Below are positions 1-6,708 of a DNA stretch of 27,277 nucleotides, one piece after another. Origin of the DNA: DASSUC01 sp035650075 (lineage in GTDB: Bacteria > Actinomycetota > Actinomycetes > Mycobacteriales > Micromonosporaceae). The stretch spans positions 1-27,277 of the forward strand of contig DASRII010000140.1 in assembly GCA_035650075.1 (NCBI GenBank), in the 5' to 3' direction. Position numbers and translations under genes: made by a program. Every line of letters starts with the position of its first letter. Positions within the stretch are counted from its first letter, which is position 1. The notes beneath the pieces are model-generated. The model did no database searches. It worked only from the letters and a program-made list of their open reading frames with translations, and was not told where the DNA came from.

Positions 1-1
1 G

Positions 2-112
2 CACGATCCGCTGCGCAAGTTCGTGTGGTGCTTCCGCGTACGCGGTCACTCCCGCATCGTCCTCGCCGCGAGGGGAGTTGTCACGGTGGTTCCATCGATG
101 GAATCACCGTGA
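2..112 (+). CDS. Possible C-terminal tail of a gene cut by the window edge
   Basis: An open frame enters from the left edge and reads 36 codons to a TGA at 110-112. The first 24 codons or so have mostly G or C in third position (HDPLRKFVWCFRVRGHSR...), which suits coding in this genome. The last 12 codons are less biased and run through the palindrome at 81-112. If real, the gene is convergent with the membrane protein that ends at 126. I do not recognise the product. A competing reading on the minus strand starts at a GTG near position 46 (MTAYAEAPHELAQRIV) and runs off the edge. Only sequence to the left can decide between them. Confidence 0.25.
   Translation, partial: HDPLRKFVWCFRVRGHSRIVLAARGVVTVVPSMESP
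81..112. terminator. 32-bp near-perfect palindrome, likely bidirectional terminator
   Basis: The arms TCACGGTG and CACCGTGA enclose TTCCATCGATGGAA, and the whole 32 bp is symmetric except for one mismatched pair. It lies 13 bp past the stop of the minus-strand membrane protein. No U-run follows, as is common for actinobacterial terminators. A protein-binding site is the alternative. Confidence 0.5.
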
Positions 113-125
113 AGTCTTCTTTGCC

Positions 126-611
126 CTACGACGGGCCGGCGCTCTTCGCCCCGGCGGTCAGCGCGCCAACGATCCAGCCCACGAACAGGCCGTACGCCGA
201 TGCGACCGCGGCGGCATTGAACGCACCGAGTACCGAGGGATTCGAGACGATAAATGCCGTAATGAAAGCGGCCAGAGCCGATGCGAAGATCAAAGCCGCC
301 CAGCCAAGGACGAAACCGCCGGCGCCGCCCACGACGGACCTGGCGGCGAAACCAAGGACAAGGGCAACGAATGCGATGAGAAGGACTGCGCGCAAGTCCT
401 GGGCGAGCAGGTCCCGCATCGCCGCATTGGAGCCGTCCCGCGGTCCGACCGCCCATGCCGGCCAGCTGAGCTGCCGGAGGAACCAGCCCCACAACGAGTC
501 GGACTTGGTGTGGTCGGCGATCCATTCGGTGACGGCCTGGTTGCCGAAGAGGAGTACGAGCGCGGCGGTCGCAATCACGCCAGCGCCGGTGACGGTGCGG
601 GTTCTGGCCAT
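126..611 (-). CDS. Four-helix membrane protein of unknown function
   Basis: The gene encodes 161 residues. Hydrophobic stretches at about 8-28, 73-95, 98-123 and 127-155 predict four membrane helices. A polar loop of about 40 residues (29-72) containing several Trp residues lies between helices 1 and 2. The last two helices are rich in small residues (Ala, Gly), which suggests tight packing. I see no catalytic motif and cannot assign a family. The ATG at 611 was chosen because a TAGCCT box sits 6 nt upstream, which predicts a leaderless start. The gene stands alone: the PHP gene upstream ends about 60 bp away and a palindrome lies downstream. Confidence 0.75.
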   Translation of the reverse strand: MARTRTVTGAGVIATAALVLLFGNQAVTEWIADHTKSDSLWGWFLRQLSWPAWAVGPRDGSNAAMRDLLAQDLRAVLLIAFVALVLGFAARSVVGGAGGFVLGWAALIFASALAAFITAFIVSNPSVLGAFNAAAVASAYGLFVGWIVGALTAGAKSAGPS

Positions 612-617
612 GAGCGG

Positions 618-623
618 AGGCTA
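618..623 (-). promoter_or_regulatory. -10 box for the membrane protein gene (leaderless)
   Basis: TAGCCT on the minus strand is followed by 6 nt and then the ATG at 611. The spacing is within one base of that in front of the tRNA and SRP RNA genes here, so transcription should begin at or next to the start codon. No clear -35 is seen. Confidence 0.45.
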
Positions 624-670
624 GAGCCTGTCCGAGCGATGCGCACATCGACGTTAGTGGGATGGCGTGA

Positions 671-1753
671 TCAGCCGGTTGACTGGTGTGCCGCAGCCCA
701 GGCCAGGATTGCGTCCGCTGGCAACGTGTTGATCACCTTCGATGCGTCGACATCACATTGGACGGCGCGGAAGCATCCGTACGGCAGCCAGTCGAGCTGG
801 CCAGGAGCGTGTGCATCGGTATCGATGGAGAACCGGCAGCCGGCTTCCAGAGCCTGCCGCAGCAGGCGTTTGGGAGGGTCGAGCCGGTCCGGTCGGCAAT
901 TGATTTCTATCGCTTTGTCCAACTCGGCACAGGCCGCGAAGACCGCTGCCGCATCGAAGTCGCTCTCTGGCCGGGTGCGCCCGGCCCGGTGCCCCCGGTC
1001 GCCTTCACCCGTCAGTCCAACGGCGGAGGCCGCCACCTTGCGGCCGGTACAGTGCCCGAGAATGTCCAGGTGCGGGTTGCCGATCGCGGTGAGCATCCGT
1101 TTTGTCATTACGTCCGCCGGGTCGCGCAGTCCACTATGGACGGAACCGACGACGATGTCGAGCTGGGCCAGCAGCTCCGGATCCTGGTCGAGCGAGCCGT
1201 CGGCGAGGATGTCCACCTCGATGCCGGTCAGGACTCGGAAGCCTTCGGGCAGCGCCGCGTTCAGCTCGGCAACCGCGGCGAGCTGCTGGCGCAACCGGGC
1301 CGGGGACAGTCCATTGGCGACGGTCAGCCGGGGCGAGTGGTCGGTCAGCACGATGTACTCGTGACCCAGCTCCACCGCGGCCAGCGCCATCTCCTCGATC
1401 GGTGAGCCGCCGTCGGACCAGTCGGAGTGCAGGTGGCAGTCGCCCTTCAGGGCGGCACGCAACGCGGTGGCCGCGTCGTCGGTGTCGACGCCCACGGTGG
1501 AGACCAGCCGGCGCAGGTACACGGGCTCCTCGCCGGCGAGTGACTCGGCCACGCACCGCGCCGTCACGTCGCCGACGCCCGGTACCTTGCGCAGCGTGCC
1601 ATCGGCGACCCGTTGGGCCAGTTCGTCCGGACCGAGCTTGGCGATCGCGGCGGCGGCCGAGCGGAAGGCCCGGACCCGGTACGTGGCTTCGTTCGCGCGC
1701 TCCAGAAGGAATGCGATGCGGCGCAGATCGGCGACGGGGTCCCGGGTGCTCAT
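671..1753 (-). CDS. PHP-domain phosphoesterase with N-terminal helix-hairpin-helix region
   Basis: The protein has 360 residues. Residues 1-75 resemble the N-terminal helix-hairpin-helix part of family X DNA polymerases, with a KVPGVGDVTA hairpin at 56-65. A PHP metal-dependent phosphoesterase domain begins at about 104. Its metal-binding motifs are visible in order: CHLHSD (106-111), TDH (137-139), IEVD (178-181), SVHS (204-207), GHC (233-235) and DTDAH (311-315). No polymerase palm lies between the two parts, so this is not a complete PolX. A charged segment at about 236-266 looks like an insertion. The substrate is unknown; a nucleotide or DNA-end phosphate, or a histidinol-phosphate-like compound, are possibilities. 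The ATG at 1753 overlaps the stop of an upstream 15-codon micro-ORF, so translation is probably coupled. Confidence 0.85.
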   Translation of the reverse strand: MSTRDPVADLRRIAFLLERANEATYRVRAFRSAAAAIAKLGPDELAQRVADGTLRKVPGVGDVTARCVAESLAGEEPVYLRRLVSTVGVDTDDAATALRAALKGDCHLHSDWSDGGSPIEEMALAAVELGHEYIVLTDHSPRLTVANGLSPARLRQQLAAVAELNAALPEGFRVLTGIEVDILADGSLDQDPELLAQLDIVVGSVHSGLRDPADVMTKRMLTAIGNPHLDILGHCTGRKVAASAVGLTGEGDRGHRAGRTRPESDFDAAAVFAACAELDKAIEINCRPDRLDPPKRLLRQALEAGCRFSIDTDAHAPGQLDWLPYGCFRAVQCDVDASKVINTLPADAILAWAAAHQSTG

Positions 1754-1797
1754 TGCCGGCCTCGCTCCGCCGCGCCGCGGCGCTCCGCTTCGCTCAT
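1750..1797 (-). repeat. Copy C of the start-codon micro-ORF repeat (internally deleted), encoding a 15-residue peptide
   Basis: On the minus strand this reads ATG, 14 sense codons and TGA, giving MSEAERRGAAERGRQ. The TGA is embedded in ATGA, whose ATG starts the PHP gene at 1753. About 25 bp at each end match the ends of the 112-bp repeats at 11365 and 24080 (shared MSxAxRRG start and similar tail). About 65 bp of the middle, including the hairpin, is missing. A TAGGGT box lies 7 nt before the ATG, so the micro-ORF is predicted to be the first thing translated on a leaderless mRNA. Whether the peptide is stable is unknown. Confidence 0.7.
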
Positions 1798-1804
1798 GGC
1801 CTCG

Positions 1805-1825
1805 ACCCTACGCGCTGGCTAGCGT
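1805..1825. promoter_or_regulatory. Divergent -10 boxes for the micro-ORF/PHP gene and mtnA
   Basis: TAGGGT (minus strand, 1810 to 1805) lies 7 nt before the micro-ORF ATG at 1797. TAGCGT (plus strand, 1820-1825) lies 7 nt before the mtnA GTG at 1833. Each box therefore falls inside the other promoter's -10/-35 region, so the two promoters may compete. Confidence 0.5.
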
Positions 1826-1832
1826 GGAGAGC

Positions 1833-2810
1833 GTGCACACGATCGACTGGGTCGACGGGTCCATCGAGATCATCGACCAGACCGCGCTGCCGTCCGCGGA
1901 GCGCCGAATAAGACTGTCCACAGTGGATGAGTTGGTCGACGCGATCGTCCGGTTGGCGGTGCGCGGTGCGCCGGCGCTCGGCGTCGCCGGAGCACTGGGC
2001 GTCGCCCTGGCGGCCCGCCGGTACCCCGCGGACCAGGAGGCGCTGGCCGACGCGGTACAGCGGATAGCCACCGCTCGGCCCACGGCGGTGAACCTGGCCC
2101 GGGGGGTACGCCGGGCGGCGGAGCGCCTGCCCGACGGGCCGGACGCGGTCCTGGCCGAGGCGCTCGCGTTGCACGCCGAAGAGGTGGCCGCGTCGAAGGC
2201 GATGGCGGTACGCGGGGCGGAGCTGATCGGCGAGCTGTGCGCCGTGCCGGCACCCCGGGTGCTCACCCACTGCAACACGGGCGGGCTGGCGACGGTGACC
2301 GGCGGTACCGCGCTGGGCGTCATCGCCGAGCTGCACCGTCGGGGCCGGCTCGGCGGGGTGGTGGCCAGCGAGACCCGCCCGCTGCTGCAGGGCGCCCGGC
2401 TGACCGCGTGGGAGCTTGGGCGGTTGGGCATCCCGTACCGCATCGCGGTCGACGGCGCCGGGCCGTTCCTCATGGCGCGCGGCGAGGTCGACGCGGTGGT
2501 GCTCGGTGCCGACCGGGTGTGCGCCAACGGAGACGTCGTCAACAAGGTCGGCACGTACGCGCACGCGCTCGGTGCCGCCCGCGCCGGCATCCCGTTCGTG
2601 GTGGTGGCTCCGGAGTCCACGGTGGACTCGTCGACGCCTACCGGCGCCGATGTCGAGATCGAGGACCGAGACGCAGCCGAGGTGCTGTCGTTCGGAGGTA
2701 CGGACGTGGCACCCGGCGGTGCGGCGGCGGCCAACCCCGCCTTCGACGTGACACCCGCCGACCTGGTGACCGCGATCGTCACCGACCACCGAATAATCAC
2801 CCCGCACTGA
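1833..2810 (+). CDS. mtnA: S-methyl-5-thioribose-1-phosphate isomerase
   Basis: The enzyme converts methylthioribose-1-phosphate to methylthioribulose-1-phosphate in methionine salvage. The protein has 325 residues, slightly shorter than the usual 340-350. The N-terminus MHTIDWVDGSIEIIDQT is typical of the family. HCNTGGLATV carries the catalytic Cys, and GADRV the catalytic Asp (Cys160 and Asp240 in Bacillus numbering). RPLLQGARLTAWEL and NKVGTYAHAL are further family blocks. The GTG at 1833 is preferred to the GTG at 1824 because the protein then starts like its relatives and because TAGCGT lies 7 nt upstream. No other methionine-salvage gene is visible nearby. The gene ends 9 bp from the convergent tyrA. 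Confidence 0.93.
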   Translation: MHTIDWVDGSIEIIDQTALPSAERRIRLSTVDELVDAIVRLAVRGAPALGVAGALGVALAARRYPADQEALADAVQRIATARPTAVNLARGVRRAAERLPDGPDAVLAEALALHAEEVAASKAMAVRGAELIGELCAVPAPRVLTHCNTGGLATVTGGTALGVIAELHRRGRLGGVVASETRPLLQGARLTAWELGRLGIPYRIAVDGAGPFLMARGEVDAVVLGADRVCANGDVVNKVGTYAHALGAARAGIPFVVVAPESTVDSSTPTGADVEIEDRDAAEVLSFGGTDVAPGGAAAANPAFDVTPADLVTAIVTDHRIITPH

Positions 2811-2819
2811 CGGGAGAGG

Positions 2820-3806
2820 TCACGCCGGGCGGACCGCCGTGACCGACCGGCGGTCGGGTGCCACCGCGGTGACCCAGCCGCCGACGCGGCCGAGGCGCAG
2901 CAGGGTTTCGGCATCCGCGGGCAGATCCATCGACGAGCCGGGACGCGCCGGCCAGTGGACGCGGACCTGGTGCGCCGCCGCGAACCACGGCCGCAGCGCC
3001 GTGATCGGGTCGGCCGAGGTCAGCGCCTCCCGGGCCGCCTCGAGGGCGTCCGACATGCTGTCCAGCGCGGCCAGCAGCGCCGCCGCGTTGCCCCCGCACA
3101 TCGCGGCGACCAGACTCGGATGGCTGGCGGCGACCCGCGTACCGTCCCGGAACGACCCGGCGCCGAGCGTGAGCGCGAGCGGATCGTCGGCGACCTCCGC
3201 GGCTACCGCGGCGGCGACCAGATGCGGCAGGTGGCTGACGGAAGCCACGGCACGGTCGTGCTCCTCGGCGGTAGCCGGTACGACGCGGGCGCCGAGGCTG
3301 GTGATCAGGACGGCCAGCTCGAGCCAGTCAGGGAGGCCGGTATCCGGCTCCAGGCACAGCACCCAGGCCGCGTCGGCGAAGAGCGCGGGATCGGACGCCT
3401 CGAACCCGGAGCGCTCCTTACCGGCCATCGGATGACCGCCGACGTACCCGGCCAGCCGCCCGTGCCCGCCCCGCAGTCGGGTGTCGACGAGTTCCCGTAC
3501 CGCCCCCTTGACCGAGGTCACGTCGGTGACCAGCCCGGTGTACCCGACCGCGGCCAGCTCGTCGAAGACCGTGCCGACGGCCGGCAGCGGTACCGCTACC
3601 ACGACCAGCTCGGCGTGCGCCACCGCGTCGGCCGGGTTGGCGGTGACCTGCCAGCGCCCGTCCGCTGGGGCGCGCGCGGCAGCCGTCCGCGCCGTGGCCC
3701 GGGTGATGGGGTCGGCGTCGTACCCGAGCACGCGGTGCCCGGCCCCGGCGAGCGCACGCAGCACCGAGCCGCCGATCAACCCGAGCCCGATGACCGCCAC
3801 GTCCAC
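2820..3806 (-). CDS. tyrA: Prephenate dehydrogenase
   Basis: The enzyme oxidatively decarboxylates prephenate to 4-hydroxyphenylpyruvate in tyrosine synthesis. The protein has 328 residues. An N-terminal Rossmann fold opens with VIGLGLIGGS (residues 5-14) and has an acidic residue after strand 2 (GYDAD), which suggests NAD+ use. DVTSVKGAV and GGHPMAGKERSGFEAS are the expected catalytic and substrate-binding blocks, including the active-site His. SHLPHLVAAA begins the helical C-terminal dimerisation half. No ACT or chorismate-mutase domain is present. The GTG at 3806 has a GGGAGAG ribosome site 8 nt upstream. The gene diverges from the secreted propeller protein across 48 bp. Confidence 0.92.
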   Translation of the reverse strand: MDVAVIGLGLIGGSVLRALAGAGHRVLGYDADPITRATARTAAARAPADGRWQVTANPADAVAHAELVVVAVPLPAVGTVFDELAAVGYTGLVTDVTSVKGAVRELVDTRLRGGHGRLAGYVGGHPMAGKERSGFEASDPALFADAAWVLCLEPDTGLPDWLELAVLITSLGARVVPATAEEHDRAVASVSHLPHLVAAAVAAEVADDPLALTLGAGSFRDGTRVAASHPSLVAAMCGGNAAALLAALDSMSDALEAAREALTSADPITALRPWFAAAHQVRVHWPARPGSSMDLPADAETLLRLGRVGGWVTAVAPDRRSVTAVRPA

Positions 3807-3842
3807 GGCGCCGACTCTCCCACACCCGATGCGAAAGACGGC

Positions 3843-3848
3843 TACGGT
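3843..3848 (+). promoter_or_regulatory. -10 box for the secreted propeller protein
   Basis: TACGGT is followed by 6 nt and then the GTG at 3855, the arrangement expected of a leaderless transcript. No purine-rich ribosome site precedes the GTG, which agrees. No -35 is recognisable. Confidence 0.45.
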
Positions 3849-3854
3849 GCATGC

Positions 3855-5000
3855 GTGAAGTCTCCCGTATTGTCCCTGAATGTTCTTCTAGTGGCGCTTG
3901 CCACCGTGCTCGGCCTCGCGGAGCCGGCGCGGGCCGCGGCCGTGGCCGGTACCCCCGATGCGACCGCGAGTTTCGACGGCGCTGTCCGGGCGATCGCCTA
4001 CGCCGGCTCGACGGTCTATGTGGGTGGGGACTTCACGAAGGCGTACAGCGGCGGCCGGACGTACCCGCGCAGCCGGCTGGCCGCCATCGACGCGCGGACC
4101 GGCGCGCTGCTCGCCTGGGCGCCGGCGGCGGACGGCCGCGTACGTGGCCTCGTCGCGACGGGCTCGAGCGTGTTCGCGATCGGCGACTTCGGCTACGTGA
4201 ACGGCGTACGCCGGGACAGCCTCGTCCGCCTGCGGAGCAGTGACGGTGCCGTGCTGAGCGGGTTCGCGCACGCGATCAACGGCGTACCGCACACGATCGG
4301 TGCCGGTAACGGCCGGCTCTACGTCGGCGGCAGCCTGACCGCCGTGGACGGCTACCCGCGGTCCGGCCTGGCCGCCTTCGACCTCAGCTCCGGCGCGCTC
4401 GACGGCGCTTGGCGACCCACCGCCGACGCCACCGTGCAGTCGCTGGCGGTCGCACCGGACCGGGTCTACCTCTCCGGTGACTTCCAGCAGATCAACGGCG
4501 TCAGCGGCAGTGCCCGGCTCGGTGCGGTCGACCCGGCGAACGGCGGATACGACGGGAGTTTCCGGCCCGAGGTCAGGTACGTCGCGCGGGGCATCGCGGT
4601 GTCGGCCGACGGCGTGTACGCCGCGCACGGCGGACCCGGGGGACGGCTGGTGTCCTACGACTTCGCGGGCGCCGCCCGCTGGACGATCACCACGGACGGC
4701 GACGGCCAGGCGGTAGCGGTTCTCGGCGATGTCGTTTATCTGGGCGGCCACTTCGACAATGTGTGCCGGTCGGCCCGTACCGGCAATCAAGGCTCCTGTG
4801 TGGACGGTTCGGAACGACGCGTGAAGATTGCCGCGATCAGCCCGGCCGGCCAACTGCTCGACTGGGCACCGCAGGCGAACGGCGTGGAGGGCGTGTTCGC
4901 CATCGCGACCACAGTGGACTTATGGAAGGTCGCGATCGGCGGCACTTTCACCACGGTCGGCGGCGCCAGCCGCCTCCGGTTCGCCCAGTTCAGTAGTTAG
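3855..5000 (+). CDS. Secreted beta-propeller-like repeat protein
   Basis: The protein has 381 residues. Residues 1-30 form a signal peptide with a hydrophobic core (VLLVALATVLGLAEPARA) and an AxA-type cleavage site. The rest is built from repeats of about 45-50 residues, each with a VYVGGDF-like strand followed by RLAAIDARTGALLAWAP-like sequence. Examples are VYVGGDFTKA, LYVGGSLTAV, VYLSGDFQQI, VYLGGHFDNV and VAIGGTFTTV. This resembles delta-60-type beta-propeller repeats of exported actinobacterial proteins (family placement inferred). Two Cys residues late in the chain (NVCRSARTGNQGSCVD) could form a disulphide. No catalytic motif is seen, so a binding or scaffold role outside the cell is likely. 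The GTG start gives a complete signal peptide and sits 6 nt after a TACGGT box. Confidence 0.8.
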   Translation: MKSPVLSLNVLLVALATVLGLAEPARAAAVAGTPDATASFDGAVRAIAYAGSTVYVGGDFTKAYSGGRTYPRSRLAAIDARTGALLAWAPAADGRVRGLVATGSSVFAIGDFGYVNGVRRDSLVRLRSSDGAVLSGFAHAINGVPHTIGAGNGRLYVGGSLTAVDGYPRSGLAAFDLSSGALDGAWRPTADATVQSLAVAPDRVYLSGDFQQINGVSGSARLGAVDPANGGYDGSFRPEVRYVARGIAVSADGVYAAHGGPGGRLVSYDFAGAARWTITTDGDGQAVAVLGDVVYLGGHFDNVCRSARTGNQGSCVDGSERRVKIAAISPAGQLLDWAPQANGVEGVFAIATTVDLWKVAIGGTFTTVGGASRLRFAQFSS

Positions 5001-5003
5001 GCT
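4998..5003 (+). promoter_or_regulatory. -10 box for the small membrane protein gene
   Basis: TAGGCT overlaps the TAG stop of the propeller gene and lies 7 nt before the ATG at 5011. This predicts a leaderless start independent of the upstream gene. Confidence 0.45.
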
Positions 5004-5010
5004 AGCTGTG

Positions 5011-5382
5011 ATGTCCTGGTCCGAGCCGATCCATCACGGGTACCCGAGCCGCCCGCCGTCCGGGCTGTTTCCGTCGCGGCCGTCGCGGCCGACCTACCGG
5101 GAGCCGCACCCGGTGCGCCCCGGCGCCGTGGCCGCCGGTCTCGGCGCGGGCACGCTATGGATGCTGTTGTTCGGGTTGCTCGGCACCGCATCGGTGCGCG
5201 CCTATGGCTGGTGGACGATCCTCGCCGGCGCGGTCGCCTGGGTCGTCACCGCGGTGCTGACCCGGTACGGCGATCGCGGTGTCGCCGTCGGCGCCGCGAT
5301 CGCGGTCGCCTGCGCTTGGGCGGTCGCCGGCATCGTGCTTGTGGCGGCCTGGGTAGCAGGAGACGGCTGGGTCCTGTGGTGA
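5011..5382 (+). CDS. Small three-helix membrane protein with Pro-rich N-terminus
   Basis: The protein has 123 residues. Residues 1-38 are hydrophilic and rich in Pro, Ser and Arg, probably a disordered cytoplasmic tail. Hydrophobic segments at about 39-60, 66-86 and 90-116 predict three membrane helices. The family is not recognised and no motif suggests a function. The ATG at 5011 was chosen over in-frame starts further upstream, which lie inside the propeller gene, and because TAGGCT is 7 nt upstream. The gene begins 10 nt after the previous stop. The 86 bp after it (5383-5468) hold no gene I can support. Confidence 0.7.
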   Translation: MSWSEPIHHGYPSRPPSGLFPSRPSRPTYREPHPVRPGAVAAGLGAGTLWMLLFGLLGTASVRAYGWWTILAGAVAWVVTAVLTRYGDRGVAVGAAIAVACAWAVAGIVLVAAWVAGDGWVLW

Positions 5383-5468
5383 CACCGGTGCATGACCATG
5401 TGTCATTCATCAATCACGCCTGGTCACTCCCCTTGACGAACCGGTAAGAAGTAGGCACTCTCTGGCGC

Positions 5469-5636
5469 ATGGGCCTGACGCTGCAGCGACTCGACCCCGA
5501 GCGGCACCGCCGTCGGTTGCAGCTGCTCGCGGAGCTTTCCGGTGCCAAAGCGGTCCGGGACCGAGTCCAGCCCCGCCGCCTGCGCACCGATCGCCTACGA
5601 GAGCTGATCGCCACCCGACGCCGGCTGGCCAGCTGA
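5469..5636 (+). CDS. Small basic protein of 55 residues
   Basis: The frame runs from the ATG at 5469 to a TGA at 5634-5636, with strong G/C bias at third positions. The peptide is highly charged and Arg-rich (LQRLDPERHRRRLQLL, RTDRLRELIATRRRLAS). It is probably two helices and could bind nucleic acid or a protein partner. I do not recognise a family. A TTGACG hexamer lies at 5433-5438 and a TAGGCA box at 5452-5457, but their 13-bp spacing is too short for one ordinary promoter. No good ribosome site precedes the ATG. The gene lies upstream of the TadA-associated gene on the same strand. Confidence 0.55.
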   Translation: MGLTLQRLDPERHRRRLQLLAELSGAKAVRDRVQPRRLRTDRLRELIATRRRLAS

Positions 5637-5701
5637 CGCGTTTCGGGCATTGTGCGCCCCCGCTAGCCCTCACCCGATAGCGTCACGCTTGGGATGCGCG
5701 T

Positions 5702-6253
5702 ATGGCCGTTGTCGATAGTGGGAGGATCGTGTCGTACTTCGCTGCAGCAGTGGCCCGCGAACCCGGAGGGTGGTCCGCCAGCGAGATCGACCTCACCGGA
5801 GCCGCCGATGTCGAGGAGGTAGCCGACCGGCTCCGCGACGTCGCGCCGGATGCTGAGGTGTCGTTGCTCTTCGTCGAGGCCGATGACCTCTACCTCGTCG
5901 TCATGCGGCTGGACCAGGGTGAAGACCTGCGGGTCTTCGGATCCGACTCGGTGTTTGCCGAGGAGTCCCGGCTCGGCGCCCTGCTGCTCGGCGACGTCGA
6001 GGCGCCGGCGCTCGAGCTCGACGACGCGGTGGCTCGACCCGCGAGCGCCGACGAGGACGACACCGGCACCGCGCCCGCCGAACCCGATGTCGACCCGATC
6101 GGCGACGCCGACCTGCTCGCCGACCTCGGCATGTCCTCGCACCGCCTGCTCTCGCTGTGCGCGCGGGAAGGCATGCTGCCGTCCGATGTCACGGCCGAGG
6201 TCTGCCAGGTGCTCGGCTGCGGCGACGAGGTCGAGGAACTGCGAGAGGCGTGA
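5702..6253 (+). CDS. TadA-associated protein (putative tRNA adenosine deaminase partner)
   Basis: The protein has 183 residues from the ATG at 5702. An alternative GTG at 5729 would give MSYFAAAVAREPGGW, which looks more like the usual start of this family and has GGAGG close upstream (3-nt spacer), so the true start may be 5729. The protein is very acidic. An N-terminal domain of about 100 residues (to LLGDV) is followed by an acidic linker (ASADEDDTGTAPAEPDVDP) and a C-terminal helical part (LLADLGMSSHRLLSLCAREG...CGDEVEEL). Actinobacteria commonly carry such a protein next to tadA; its biochemical role is not established. Its TGA overlaps the tadA GTG as GTGA, which argues for coupled translation. 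Confidence 0.8.
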   Translation: MAVVDSGRIVSYFAAAVAREPGGWSASEIDLTGAADVEEVADRLRDVAPDAEVSLLFVEADDLYLVVMRLDQGEDLRVFGSDSVFAEESRLGALLLGDVEAPALELDDAVARPASADEDDTGTAPAEPDVDPIGDADLLADLGMSSHRLLSLCAREGMLPSDVTAEVCQVLGCGDEVEELREA

Positions 6254-6708
6254 CTTCGCGCCACGAGGCCTGGATGCGCCGCGCACTCGCCGTCGCTTCT
6301 TCCGGGAGTACCGCTGACGTACCGGTCGGAGCCGTGGTCTTCGACGCCGCCGGACAGGAATTGGCTGTCGGCTGCAACGAGCGGGAGCTGACCGGGGATC
6401 CCACCGCCCACGCCGAGATCCTGGCCCTGCGCCGAGCGGCGGCGGTACGTGGCACGTGGCGGCTCGCCGGCTGCACGCTCGTCGTGACCGTCGAGCCGTG
6501 CACGATGTGCGCGGGTGCCATCGTGCTCGCCCGGATCGCCACCGTCGTCTTCGGTGCCTGGGAACCCAAGACCGGTGCGGTGGGCTCGCTCTGGGACGTC
6601 GTGCGCGACCGGCGCCTCAACCACCGCCCCGAGGTGCATTCGGGCGTGCTCGAATCCGAATGCGCCGCCCTGCTCGAGCGTTTCTTCGACTCCCACCGGT
6701 CCGGCTAG
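6250..6708 (+). CDS. tadA: tRNA-specific adenosine deaminase
   Basis: The enzyme deaminates the wobble adenosine of tRNA-Arg(ACG) to inosine. The protein has 152 residues, the normal size. HAE at 54-56 supplies a zinc ligand and the catalytic proton shuttle. PCTMC at 83-87 supplies the two Cys zinc ligands, and the following AGAIVLARI is typical of the TadA/CDA fold. The GTG at 6250 was chosen because it overlaps the upstream stop as GTGA and gives the expected N-terminus (TSRHEAWMRRALAVA). The TAG stop shares a CTAG tetranucleotide with the stop of the convergent thioesterase gene. Confidence 0.95.
   Translation: MTSRHEAWMRRALAVASSGSTADVPVGAVVFDAAGQELAVGCNERELTGDPTAHAEILALRRAAAVRGTWRLAGCTLVVTVEPCTMCAGAIVLARIATVVFGAWEPKTGAVGSLWDVVRDRRLNHRPEVHSGVLESECAALLERFFDSHRSG

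Noticed and set aside
78..1364. Long open frames opposite or across the membrane-protein and PHP genes
   Set aside because: Arg/Pro-rich shadows of high-GC coding DNA, with no family match and no ribosome site; the minus-strand genes have clear structure and motifs.
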